NCBI GenBank assembly: GCA_022823085.1
Contig: JAJDXV010000101.1
Location: 1-42,963, forward strand
From: Candidatus Poribacteria bacterium
GTDB lineage: Bacteria > Poribacteria > WGA-4E > WGA-3G
Direction of reading: 5' to 3'
Length of the DNA: 42,963 nucleotides
Shown here in pieces: positions 25,108-31,953 of this stretch (positions are counted from its first letter, which is position 1; each line of letters opens with the position of its first letter). The position numbers were made by a program, and so were the translations under genes. The notes beneath the pieces were generated by a model, which ran no database searches, was not told the DNA's origin, and worked only from the letters and a program-made list of their open reading frames with translations.

Positions 25108-26451
25108 TTAAACAACTTCGGCTTTCAGACGTTGTCTTTCTGCGAGTGCTGCGTCAAATGCTCTCTTCTCCGCGGCTTGGACTGCAGGCGAGAACCTCAC
25201 GAGTGCCGTAGCGATAGAGGCGACTGCGACCGTGATACCGAGATATAGCAAGCCTTGCTGCATCGTGATACTCTCTGAACGGAACAGGAAACCTGCTGCA
25301 ACAGCACCTGCGTTTCCACCTGCGCCGACGATACCAGCGACGGCACCCAATGCGTTCCTATTGATAAACGGAACGATGCCAAACGTTGCACCTTCGGACA
25401 TCTGCACAAAGAGACTGAAAACGATCATCACGCCGACGGCAAGCACGAGCACTGCCATCTGTGAGAAGAGCATCAGCATAATGCCTTCACCTAACAAGAC
25501 AATGAAGAGGAACATAACACGTCCGCGGAGTCCGATATTTTTCGCAAAAAGGTCGGAGAAAAAGCCGCCAAGGCTCCGGGCAAAGATGTTCATTAAACCG
25601 AACAGACCGGCGATAAGTCCTGCGGTCTTGACATCGAGTTGGAAATGATCGTGGTAATAGAGTGCCGCGACGTTGTTGATTGTCAATTCGACCCCGAAAC
25701 AGGCGGCATAGATGACGAAAAGTGCCCAAACGCGATAGTCTTTAATCGCCAGCATGAAGGCCTCCATGCCTTTGCCTGCTGAGGGTTCAAGTTTTCCGCG
25801 TTCACGGAGTTCTTTATAGTTTCCATCGGGTGCATCTTGGGTGAAAAAATAATATACGAATCTGGTCATAAACAGTGCAATGCCGGGAACAACCATCGCC
25901 AGTCGCCATCCGAGGAATTGGTCCACCCCGAAACTCAGAACAGCCATAAAGATGAGGGGCATCACCATTTGTGTGACACCGCCGCCGAGGTTCCCCCATC
26001 CGGCGGTTGTTGCATTTGCTGTGCCGATAACGTTTGGCGCGAACATCATAGAAGTGTGATACTGCGTGATAACGAACGCTGCACCGATCGCACCGATCGC
26101 CAATCGAAATAGAAGGAAGGTTTCGTAATTCTGAGCGAGTCCGATCCCCATCACAGGTAGCGAACCGAGGATTAATAACCATGTATACGTTTTCCGAGCG
26201 CCGATTTTATCGCAGATCGGTCCGATTAAGACGCGGACCAGCACTGTAATCGCGACGGAAGCGATAATTGTATTACCGATCTGTGTTTTTGTTAGCATCA
26301 GGTCCTCGCGCACAATCGCCATCAGTGGGGCGATCCCGAACCAGCCGAAGAATGCCAGAAAGAATGCAAACCACGTGGTGTGGAAGGTGCGCATCTGGAT
26401 TGTTTTTAAACTGAAGAGGTTTATCTGTGTTGCTTTATTTTTAAAATCCAT
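25108..26451 (-). CDS. MFS nitrate/nitrite transporter (NarK/NrtP type)
   Basis: This 447-residue protein has the roughly 12 membrane helices of a major facilitator and the nitrate/nitrite-porter signature regions: FFGWFGIAPLMAIVREDL at the first helix, GPICDKIGARKTY in the loop 2-3 motif, and a glycine-rich NAGAVAAGFLF segment near the 11th helix. It appears full length, in contrast to the truncated nitrate- and nitrite-reductase fragments on either side. The start ATG 26451 follows CAAGGAAAATTTAAAAAC from the dispersed leader. If still expressed, it would import or export nitrate/nitrite without an encoded assimilatory pathway here. Confidence 0.85.
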   Translation of the reverse strand: MDFKNKATQINLFSLKTIQMRTFHTTWFAFFLAFFGWFGIAPLMAIVREDLMLTKTQIGNTIIASVAITVLVRVLIGPICDKIGARKTYTWLLILGSLPVMGIGLAQNYETFLLFRLAIGAIGAAFVITQYHTSMMFAPNVIGTANATTAGWGNLGGGVTQMVMPLIFMAVLSFGVDQFLGWRLAMVVPGIALFMTRFVYYFFTQDAPDGNYKELRERGKLEPSAGKGMEAFMLAIKDYRVWALFVIYAACFGVELTINNVAALYYHDHFQLDVKTAGLIAGLFGLMNIFARSLGGFFSDLFAKNIGLRGRVMFLFIVLLGEGIMLMLFSQMAVLVLAVGVMIVFSLFVQMSEGATFGIVPFINRNALGAVAGIVGAGGNAGAVAAGFLFRSESITMQQGLLYLGITVAVASIATALVRFSPAVQAAEKRAFDAALAERQRLKAEVV

Positions 26452-26543
26452 GTTTTTAAATTTTCCTTGCGGTTCGGTCAGCAGGTTTTGAGGTTTTCGC
26501 GTCCGCCTCCGTATATCCGCTTTCCACTTCGTTTCAAGCTGCG
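26452..26543 (-). promoter_or_regulatory. Dispersed leader before the MFS gene
   Basis: On the minus strand GCAGCTTGAAACGAAGTGG, GCGGATATACGG, GACCGAACCGCAAGG and AAAATTTAAAAAC precede the ATG. The order and most bases match the leader at 15548-15639 before an unrelated gene. The 38298-38418 copy shares GCGGATATACGG and AGGAAAATTTAAAAA but has a palindrome inserted. Confidence 0.7.
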
Positions 26544-26569
26544 TATGCTTTTAAAAAGCGAGTTATCAT

Positions 26570-26690
26570 CAGGACTTACGCAATTTTGACGACAGCCAGT
26601 TTTTTTTGCAGATATTTCTCGGAAAACACAGCGTTCTTGGGGCACAGACTAACAGTCTATGCTACAAAAGAGAAGCATGCGTAAGTCCTA
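26570..26690. mobile_element. MITE-1 copy C (5-bp target duplication)
   Basis: AGGACTTACGCA at the left and TGCGTAAGTCCT at the right are perfect terminal repeats of a 121-bp non-coding element. ATCAT flanks it on both sides (26565-26569 and 26691-26695). It is nearly identical to copy D at 28503-28623, differing at a few positions near the left third, so both moved recently. Confidence 0.9.
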
Positions 26691-26713
26691 ATCATAATAC
26701 CGTCTGCCTCTTT

Positions 26714-26737
26714 GCTGACTGCTGACTGCTGACTGCT
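26714..26737. repeat. 7-nt tandem repeat (TGACTGC)
   Basis: GCTGACT is repeated about three and a half times with a 7-nt period. Similar heptamer arrays occur at 27009-27119, 28399-28492 and 35814-35890. Confidence 0.7.
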
Positions 26738-26740
26738 ATT

Positions 26741-26790
26741 TCTCCTTGCGGTTCGGTCAGCATTGTTTCGAGGTTTAGCTGCGTTTCCGT
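26741..26790 (-). promoter_or_regulatory. Orphan leader copy fused to the end of the nitrite-reductase relic
   Basis: The minus strand reads GACCGAACCGCAAGGAGAAAT with AACCTCGAAACAATGCT upstream, a close match to the leader before the MFS gene, but the heptamer array follows instead of a gene. The upstream part of the leader encodes the last few residues and stop of the nitrite-reductase relic. Confidence 0.5.
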
Positions 26791-27020
26791 GAAAGGTAAG
26801 GGACGAGTCCTTCGAGGACTTGGGATAAATTATCGCACGGGACGTTTTCCAGTACTTTGGGTGCGACTTTAGGATTTGCACTGGCATCACCCTTGAGGAA
26901 TACATCTACTGCCTCGGTAACGACACCGTCAATTTTAACTTTTTTACCGAGGAGTCCAATGTCTGCGGCAGCGTGGTTGCCACACCTTTGAATCTCCTTG
27001 GATTGGCTGTTGGTGATCGG
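26775..27020 (-). pseudogene. C-terminal relic of a nitrite/sulfite reductase-type gene
   Basis: The minus-strand frame ending at the stop 26775-26777 reads RCGNHAAADIGLLG, then GVVTEAVDVFLKG and ENVPCDNLSQVLEGLVPYL. This resembles the C-terminal end of ferredoxin-type nitrite reductases (the ADIGL segment after the cluster cysteines, followed by VDVFLGG-like sequence). About 65 residues of a protein of roughly 500 remain. Upstream the frame runs into repeat sequence and a stop at 27021. It lies between the ANTAR-controlled leader and the nitrate transporter, where nirA would be expected. The assignment is from recall of the family, without alignment. Confidence 0.65.
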
Positions 27021-27119
27021 TCATCGGTTTTCGGTTAATATCCTGTGGCAGCCGCTTTTTGGGTTCCACTCCCTATGGTCTCTGACCAATAACTGATAAC
27101 TGATAACTGACAACCAATA
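27009..27119. repeat. Inverted heptamer arrays
   Basis: The left arm is four units of period 7 (GGTGATC, GGTCATC, GGTTTTC, GGTTAAT; about 27012-27039). The right arm contains AACTGAT repeated three times (27091-27111) and CAACCAATAAC. With wobble the arms can pair. The array occupies the place where the body of the nitrite-reductase gene should be. Confidence 0.55.
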
Positions 27120-27125
27120 ACGAAT

Positions 27126-27174
27126 AAAAAAAGGTGTCCATCGGTAAGCAGAATGCTTAGCCAGATAGACACCT
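27126..27174 (-). terminator. Leader terminator of the nitrate-assimilation operon
   Basis: On the minus strand AGGTGTC (27168-27174) pairs with GACACCT (27132-27138). Inside this, ATC/GAT, GG/CC and TAAGCA/TGCTTA pair further, and seven T follow. This is a strong intrinsic terminator in the leader. Its 5' arm overlaps the second ANTAR hairpin, so the two structures exclude each other. Confidence 0.85.
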
Positions 27175-27204
27175 GTGTCTGGTCCCAGGCCCTCGTTGGC
27201 TGGG
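27161..27204 (-). ncRNA. ANTAR two-hairpin antiterminator RNA
   Basis: On the minus strand two adjacent hairpins carry six-base loops. Hairpin 1 has CCCAGCC pairing with GGC(C)TGGG and the loop AACGAG (27192-27197). Hairpin 2 has AGAC/GTCT plus outer CC/GG pairs around the loop ACAGGT (27171-27176). Both loops have A at position 1 and G at position 4, the known requirement for ANTAR-protein binding. Hairpin 2 contains the 5' arm of the terminator at 27126-27174. The ANTAR regulator gene is 367 nt upstream on the same strand and nitrate-assimilation genes lie downstream, as in NasT-controlled operons. Confidence 0.8.
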
Positions 27205-27260
27205 TGTTGGTATTATTTATAATGTTTGCCTATGCGCGAAATATATTGTTCTGTTTTAGG

Positions 27261-27486
27261 TACTAAAGTTTGGACAATTTTTTTACGGAATAGACATGTC
27301 GCCCCTACGGGGCTTAGCTGCGCGAGGGGTGGCGTTTCTATAAACATATCGCCCCTACGGGGCTGGGCATCGGTGCATCCGCGTTTATTTTTCTACGAGT
27401 TGTATTTGTGTGAGAAACTATCAGAAAAACCAGAAACGCTTTGAACATTGACATCTGTCTTACAGAAACTGTCCAAACTATTGTTT
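27261..27486. mobile_element. MITE-3, about 225 bp
   Basis: Imperfect terminal inverted repeats of about 35-40 bp are built around AGTTTGGACA (27267-27276) and TGTCCAAACT (27470-27479), followed inward by GTAA/TTAC-containing sequence and GACATG/GACATC. Two copies of TCGCCCCTACGGGGC (27299-27313 and 27349-27363) lie inside. It has no coding capacity that I trust. It separates the nasT gene from the promoter/leader of its target operon. Confidence 0.55.
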
Positions 27487-27570
27487 AGGTAAAACGAGCA
27501 ATTTTAATGTGGACGTACTTCCCTTTGTGTTGAACGCAGATGCTTTCAAATGGGAAAGCAGAGACGTTTC

Positions 27571-28173
27571 CTACAATTTGTTTGTCAATACCTCTGAAGC
27601 CGACAAAATGTCCTGCGAGATTTCTGTGAGTCGTCTTCTACGGTTCATCGCCATTTTCCGCAAAATCTGATACGCCTGCGCTTCGTTACAGCCGCGCTGT
27701 TGCGCGACCATCTCTTTCGCCCGTTCAATGATTTTACGTTCTGCAAGGTCCAGTTTGGTTTTTTCGAGTTCCTGTCGCAATGCCCGAAATTCACAAAATC
27801 TTGCGACAGCTGCTTCGATAATCGTTTTCACGCGGGCAACGGTGAGTTTCCCCACAGCATACGCCGATACGCCAGCATGCGTTGCCGCCTGTATCGTCTG
27901 TGGTCGTTCATCACGTGAAAACATGACTATCGGACACGGGTAACTCGTGTAAAGTGCTGCGACCCAATCGAGTACCGCCTGTCCCGGAAAATCGACACCC
28001 ATCAGTATGATGTCCGGCTTTAAGCGTGAGACCTGATCCGTTATGTCTTTCTGTAAACGCAAAGGGGCAGAAACATTGTATCGACTCGCTTCTAAGATTT
28101 CGACTAACAAAATTGCACGTTCCGGATTGTTATCAATGATTAAAACGTTCGGCGTTGCGTTGATTTGTTCCAT
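27571..28173 (-). CDS. NasT/AmiR-type response regulator with ANTAR RNA-binding domain
   Basis: This 200-residue protein has an N-terminal receiver-like domain (VLIIDNNPERAILLVEIL with the likely phospho-acceptor strand IILMGVD) and a C-terminal ANTAR domain (LAERKIIERAKEMVAQQRG through AYQILRKMAMNRRRRL). ANTAR proteins bind paired hexaloop hairpins and prevent terminator formation. NasT does so for nitrate-assimilation operons when released by the nitrate sensor NasS. The receiver has Asn-Asn where an acidic pair is usual (IIDNNPER), so phosphorylation is doubtful, as in other NasT proteins. GGGGAG precedes the ATG. No NasS-like gene is in the window. Its predicted RNA target lies just downstream. 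Confidence 0.9.
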   Translation of the reverse strand: MEQINATPNVLIIDNNPERAILLVEILEASRYNVSAPLRLQKDITDQVSRLKPDIILMGVDFPGQAVLDWVAALYTSYPCPIVMFSRDERPQTIQAATHAGVSAYAVGKLTVARVKTIIEAAVARFCEFRALRQELEKTKLDLAERKIIERAKEMVAQQRGCNEAQAYQILRKMAMNRRRRLTEISQDILSASEVLTNKL

Positions 28174-28398
28174 CTTCTCCCCTTTCCAAAATTAGTTCTG
28201 CGTAAATATGATGTGTATTATTATTTTTTAGTATAGCAAAAACCTTGCCAAAAGTATGGATGACGGTTCTTTCTAAGGGCATATAAGGCTTCAAGAAAAT
28301 AAAAATCTTATGAGTCGTCCGCGGGATACCAATTGTTGCCTGTTTTTTTAGCAGAATGGGAACGTTTTTTCCTGTTTTTTGGGCAATATAAAAAATAG

Positions 28399-28492
28399 TT
28401 ACCAGTTTCCAGTTACGAGTTACCAGTTAAGAGGGTAACGGGTCTATCAAGTCTTTCTCTTACTGGAAACTGAAAACTGTTAACTGGCAACT
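28399..28492. repeat. Inverted heptamer array
   Basis: TTACCAGTTTCCAGTTACGA and TTACCAGTTAAGAGG form the left arm, and TTACTGGAAACTG with TTAACTGGCAACTT forms the right arm, built mostly from 7-nt CCAGTTA/TGGAAAC units. It can fold into a long imperfect hairpin. The same kind of array lies at 35814-35890. The 28174-28398 interval shows no gene. Confidence 0.6.
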
Positions 28493-28502
28493 TGAAAAGA
28501 AG

Positions 28503-28623
28503 CAGGACTTACGCAATTTTGACGATAGCCAGTTTTTTTCGCGGATATTTCTCGGAAAACACAGCGTTCTTGGGGCACAGACTAACAGTCTATGCTACAA
28601 AAGAGAAGCATGCGTAAGTCCTA
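28503..28623. mobile_element. MITE-1 copy D (5-bp target duplication)
   Basis: This 121-bp element has perfect 12-bp terminal repeats AGGACTTACGCA and TGCGTAAGTCCT and is flanked by AGAAG on both sides (28498-28502 and 28624-28628). It is almost identical to copy C, 1.9 kb away. Confidence 0.9.
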
Positions 28624-28658
28624 AGAAGATTGGAAGGGTATTATGATGACAATGCCCT

Positions 28659-29327
28659 TCACGCGTTCACGCGTCGTATTGTGTAGATAGAAACTTGGGA
28701 GGTCTGTTTATCCAATGTGACAGGATGGGTAGATTTCTGATAGGTGAAGCCGTTGGTTTTGAGCAGTTTAAAAAACCCTATAGCGTTGTTCCGATTCGGC
28801 TCGGAAAAGAGAGCGACACCGTTCGGATCGAGATAATCTTGAAGTAGGGTTACGATGGGTTGCCAGTGGTGTTCTTCGTAGATGACATCAGCGGCGAGAA
28901 TATAGCGGAATTTAGAATTAAAGCAGGGCGAATTCCAATCCATCTGGACGAAATCGGTATGTTGGTGAACACTGTTCTGTTCTGCATTGTGGTGTGCGAA
29001 GCGGAGTGCTTCTCGTTCTGCATCGGTAAAAATCAATCTCGCCCCCATCTTACAGGCGACGATCCCTGTTAGTCCGAACCCACAACCAATTTCTAAGACA
29101 GTCGTGTTTTTTAGGCGTGTGCCGAGTGTCTCTACATGGCGCGCAAGCGCGATAGAAGACTCCCAGAGGTAGGTCCAGTATGGAAGATAGAGTTTGCCTT
29201 CACTGTCTTCCCGACTGAGCTGCTCAAGGAACCAGTCGGGTTCTTTTATAAGCGTGAGTTGAACCCGACCTGTTTTTAACTTGATGATGGTACTCGTTAG
29301 CGGATAGTCTTGCAATTCGGTTTTCAT
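28659..29327 (-). CDS. Class I SAM-dependent methyltransferase (lysine methyltransferase-like)
   Basis: This 222-residue protein has the class I fold: motif I VLEIGCGFGLTGIVA, an acidic end of strand 2 (IFTDAE), VQMDW, and a post-II segment YILAADVIYEEHHW. The N-terminal LPYWTYLWESSIALARH and the DVIYE motif are typical of the Methyltransf_16 (METTL21-like) family, which often methylates lysines in proteins. The target is unknown. The start is preceded by a weak purine-rich stretch (GCAGAAAAC). It stands alone between repeats, with the AIR-synthase-like gene upstream on the same strand. Confidence 0.8.
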   Translation of the reverse strand: MKTELQDYPLTSTIIKLKTGRVQLTLIKEPDWFLEQLSREDSEGKLYLPYWTYLWESSIALARHVETLGTRLKNTTVLEIGCGFGLTGIVACKMGARLIFTDAEREALRFAHHNAEQNSVHQHTDFVQMDWNSPCFNSKFRYILAADVIYEEHHWQPIVTLLQDYLDPNGVALFSEPNRNNAIGFFKLLKTNGFTYQKSTHPVTLDKQTSQVSIYTIRRVNA

Positions 29328-29380
29328 TTTTTGTTTTCTGCGGTAAAGGTGTCAGAATGCCAACACGCTGTCGGCATCGG

Positions 29381-29407
29381 GTAGGGATTGGATAACCCAA
29401 CCCCTAC
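29381..29407. repeat. Palindrome GTAGGG...CCCCTAC overlapping a stop codon
   Basis: This 27-nt palindrome has arms GTAGGGATTGG and CCAACCCCTAC around ATAA. Its reverse complement is nearly identical to 33654-33680 inside another gene. The stop codon of the AIR-synthase-like gene (29404-29406) lies within it. Confidence 0.7.
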
Positions 29408-30423
29408 AAAAGCTTAGCGATTTCATCTGCTTGAAAGACAGGTAGTGGTTGCCGTGTACCGGTGGCATCTTCCAGCGACATTCCGCGCTCAGATGGCAAA
29501 AACTTTCCGATGATGCCCGCGTTGATACCGGCTTCACCGAGGGTTTGGCAAATTGTTTCGCCTTTTTCGGGTGCTGCTGCGATTAACATGGCACCCGATG
29601 AGATAACACCGAGCGGATTAAGCCCGAACATATCACACAGCGTCCGTGTGATATTGCTATACAATGCGGGTGAACCGAGAAGTTTATCTGAATAGACAAC
29701 CGTACCTAACTCGGCAGCAGTCGCTAACTCAAACACAGCAGTTGTGATACCTCCCTCTGTCACATCGTGCATAGCGTGTACGCCGCCGGTGGCAATCGCG
29801 ATTTGTGCGTCCTTTAGGACAGAAATTCCCGGATCCACGAGATAGTGCTTCGCCTGCTCCAAGAATAGGGCATCGTATTTCTCGCGTACCTGCTCTTCAC
29901 GTTCGCGCGCGATGATTGCGGTCGCTTCGATACCGAGTCCTTTTGTAAGAATTAAGGCATCTCCTACCCGAGCATCCGCCGAAGTGAACAAGGACTCTTT
30001 AGCAGCAACCCCCATCATTTGCCCTATGACAACGGGTTGTGTGACGGCGGGCGTAACTTCAGTATGTCCACCACACAATGCAATGTCAAATGTTTCACAT
30101 GCTTGTGTGAGCTGTGTCATGATGTCGCGCACCATTTCAGGTGTTGTTGTGTCTTCCGGTAACAATAGGGTTACCAGTAGCCATTTCGGTACGGCACCCA
30201 TCGCTGCGATGTCATTACTGTTGACGCATACCACGTACCATCCAATATCTTCCGTCGCAAAGGTAATCGGATCGCTGGTTGCAACGAGATAGTTGTCGCC
30301 GAATTCGATGACTGCAGCATCTTCACCGAGTTGTGGACCGACAACTACACCTGTGTTGCTATCGCTTGTGGGCAGCAATTCTTTTAAAAAATCGTGTTTG
30401 AGTTTCCCAACGGGTAGATTCAT
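29404..30423 (-). CDS. AIR synthase-related protein (HypE/ThiL/SelD superfamily)
   Basis: This 339-residue protein has the two-domain PurM-like fold: an N-terminal ATP-binding part with GVVVGPQLGEDAAVIEFG and ATSDPITFA, VVCVNSNDIAAMGAVP at the dimer core, and a glycine-rich C-terminal part with HDVTEGGITTAVFELA. It is closest to HypE-like AIR-synthase-related proteins, but no other hydrogenase-maturation gene is present, so hypE is not justified. The frame is open to 30483, but ATG 30423 has AAGAAG upstream and starts exactly at the conserved region. Its end has been captured by a palindromic repeat, so the last codons may be new. Confidence 0.8.
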   Translation of the reverse strand: MNLPVGKLKHDFLKELLPTSDSNTGVVVGPQLGEDAAVIEFGDNYLVATSDPITFATEDIGWYVVCVNSNDIAAMGAVPKWLLVTLLLPEDTTTPEMVRDIMTQLTQACETFDIALCGGHTEVTPAVTQPVVIGQMMGVAAKESLFTSADARVGDALILTKGLGIEATAIIAREREEQVREKYDALFLEQAKHYLVDPGISVLKDAQIAIATGGVHAMHDVTEGGITTAVFELATAAELGTVVYSDKLLGSPALYSNITRTLCDMFGLNPLGVISSGAMLIAAAPEKGETICQTLGEAGINAGIIGKFLPSERGMSLEDATGTRQPLPVFQADEIAKLL

Positions 30424-30498
30424 GTTTTTTATCTTCTTGCAGTGGATGTTCGGCTTTAAGCAGGTACGTAGTTCAAAACCCAATTGATGTTAGTAGGT

Positions 30499-30693
30499 TC
30501 AATTGTTCTGTTCTTGCGTATGATTTGTATTCGTTAAAGTAGCATCAAGAGCTTCCCAAAATGGGTTTTCATTTTCTTCATTATAGAATGGCAAACCAAT
30601 CAACCGGTATTTTGTGTTTTCAAATGTTAGGAGTTTGTCCTTAAATTCGGTGGTAATATCGCGCATGAAGTTTTCTTTCCACTGGTCATGCAT
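30499..30693 (-). CDS. Small hypothetical protein
   Basis: This frame encodes about 64 residues from MHDQWKENFMRD, is charged and is rich in Asn/Glu near the end. I recognise no family. The frame extends to 30762, but a TATACT -10 box on the minus strand near 30740 would start transcription inside that extension, so ATG 30693 is preferred. The ribosome site is weak. It may be a real small gene or a decayed one. Confidence 0.45.
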   Translation of the reverse strand: MHDQWKENFMRDITTEFKDKLLTFENTKYRLIGLPFYNEENENPFWEALDATLTNTNHTQEQNN

Positions 30694-30715
30694 TTTCGAT
30701 TTTTTGAAAAAGAAT

Positions 30716-30744
30716 TTGACATTAAACAGAAAATGTAGTATAAT
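30716..30744 (+). promoter_or_regulatory. Perfect consensus promoter without a downstream gene
   Basis: TTGACA (30716-30721) and TATAAT (30739-30744) are separated by exactly 17 nt on the plus strand. All nearby genes run on the minus strand. The opposite strand of the same region carries a TATACT box for the small gene at 30499-30693. Confidence 0.75.
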
Positions 30745-30750
30745 GTAAGT

Positions 30751-30828
30751 GCCAGTGGACAAAATTCGGGTTCATCCGTGTGATTGGAAGGCTACGGCCC
30801 AGAACAATCCTATATCCCTGGCTTTTTT
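30751..30828 (+). ncRNA. Candidate small RNA of about 78 nt
   Basis: The segment starts about 7 nt after a perfect promoter and ends with GCCCAG (30797-30802) pairing with CTGGC (30818-30822, one bulge) followed by six T. It has no good ribosome site or supported reading frame. The end abuts the 3' end of the converging DUF3800 gene. It matches no RNA family known to me. Confidence 0.45.
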
Positions 30829-31675
30829 ATTTTCGTTCTTTCAATGCCGCAGCTGTGAGTGGTCTATTCTGTGTATAATAGACACCATAATCTGTCTTGC
30901 TTATGTCATCAATATCGTGTACGAGCCCAAAAGCCTTCCACAGGTATGTCAAATACCGATCGTCACCTCGCTCATAAAGCCTCTGTAACGCCCAGATAAA
31001 ATAATCAACAGCTTGTAAACCTACGTGTTCCTTTGGAGTTGCCACGGCAATGTTTAAAGATCCGTGGTTGGTTATCTGCTGTTGCGGGACGAAACGTGCA
31101 GTTTCAAGTGCTCGATGCAAGGCAGCTGTCCGATCAGACTTACCGCGTTTTGAGAAAATAATATCATATCCGCTACCCTGATGTAGTCTCTCTTTGAACA
31201 AACGCTCAGTCAAAGAGTCGTAAAGTTCGTTGGGATGGTAGCGATAGGCAGGTTCCCGTTTGTTGCGTTGGCGGACGTATTCAAGGAGGCTTAATTTATC
31301 GGCAACAACAGCGAAAAAGCGCAATCCATCTGTCTCACGCAAAAGTCTGAAAACATCTCTTCGGACTTCCGGGAGGTCATCCTTGGCGTGAAATGCAAGT
31401 GCCGTTTTTCGGTTGGCGGGCTGCATAGACGGGACACTCTTAAAATAGGAATCGTTCATCAGTTGCCCCCGCAGTTGATCAAGCTGATCCTCTAATACTA
31501 TTGGATCTGACACATCCAATAAGCCAAGTATGAAAAAGCGGGAACATCCCTCTGTCCCTACCAGTATCTTTCCCTTACGCGAAAAGAGAGTGCCATCGCC
31601 GCCCTCGTCTACAAAGTAGTGACGAGTTGAGGACGGAGGCATCGAGCTTTGTTTATTACCCATAAAATGCTTCAT
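30827..31675 (-). CDS. DUF3800 family protein
   Basis: This 282-residue protein has the DUF3800 pattern: RHYFVDEGGDGTLF near the start, an HAKDDLPEVRRDVFRLL block in the middle, an SKRG..DRTAALHRALE block and VGLQAVDYFIWALQRLYE near the end. The conserved acidic residues resemble an RNase-H-like arrangement, but no activity is established in my knowledge. Such genes are common in mobile and defence contexts. Two nearby Met codons (31675 and 31663) are possible starts and neither has a good ribosome site. It is not obviously linked to neighbours. Confidence 0.8.
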   Translation of the reverse strand: MKHFMGNKQSSMPPSSTRHYFVDEGGDGTLFSRKGKILVGTEGCSRFFILGLLDVSDPIVLEDQLDQLRGQLMNDSYFKSVPSMQPANRKTALAFHAKDDLPEVRRDVFRLLRETDGLRFFAVVADKLSLLEYVRQRNKREPAYRYHPNELYDSLTERLFKERLHQGSGYDIIFSKRGKSDRTAALHRALETARFVPQQQITNHGSLNIAVATPKEHVGLQAVDYFIWALQRLYERGDDRYLTYLWKAFGLVHDIDDISKTDYGVYYTQNRPLTAAALKERK

Positions 31676-31730
31676 TCAACGCTTTATTCGCTTCACTCAT
31701 CGCAAAATCTGCGTCCTCTGTTTCCGAAAG

Positions 31731-31750
31731 AGCAGCATGCGTAAGTCCTA
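31731..31750. mobile_element. MITE-1 remnant (right end only)
   Basis: AGCAGCATGCGTAAGTCCTA matches the right end of copies C and D. The left part is missing. The remaining 31751-31953 interval shows no gene. Confidence 0.6.
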
Positions 31751-31953
31751 TTTATTTCGGATGGTGGGGAGAGGATTTTATTTTAAATCTACCATACATT
31801 AGACGAAAAGTCAAGGGAATGTTCGGTAATAAACGGGAGAACCATGAATTGCCCTACTACAAACGGAGGACTTGTCGTTGTGCGATTTATTGAGCATTGA
31901 GAAATTACCGAATCAATAAATTAATCTTCATAAAGTTTGTGCTACAATATAGG

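Noticed and set aside
26657..26905. 82-codon minus-strand frame over the nitrite-reductase relic
   Set aside because: It is in a different frame from the recognisable C-terminal sequence and crosses a MITE end.
30749..30988. 79-codon plus-strand frame after the orphan promoter
   Set aside because: It runs antisense through the end of the DUF3800 gene and past the terminator. A non-coding transcript explains the signals better.
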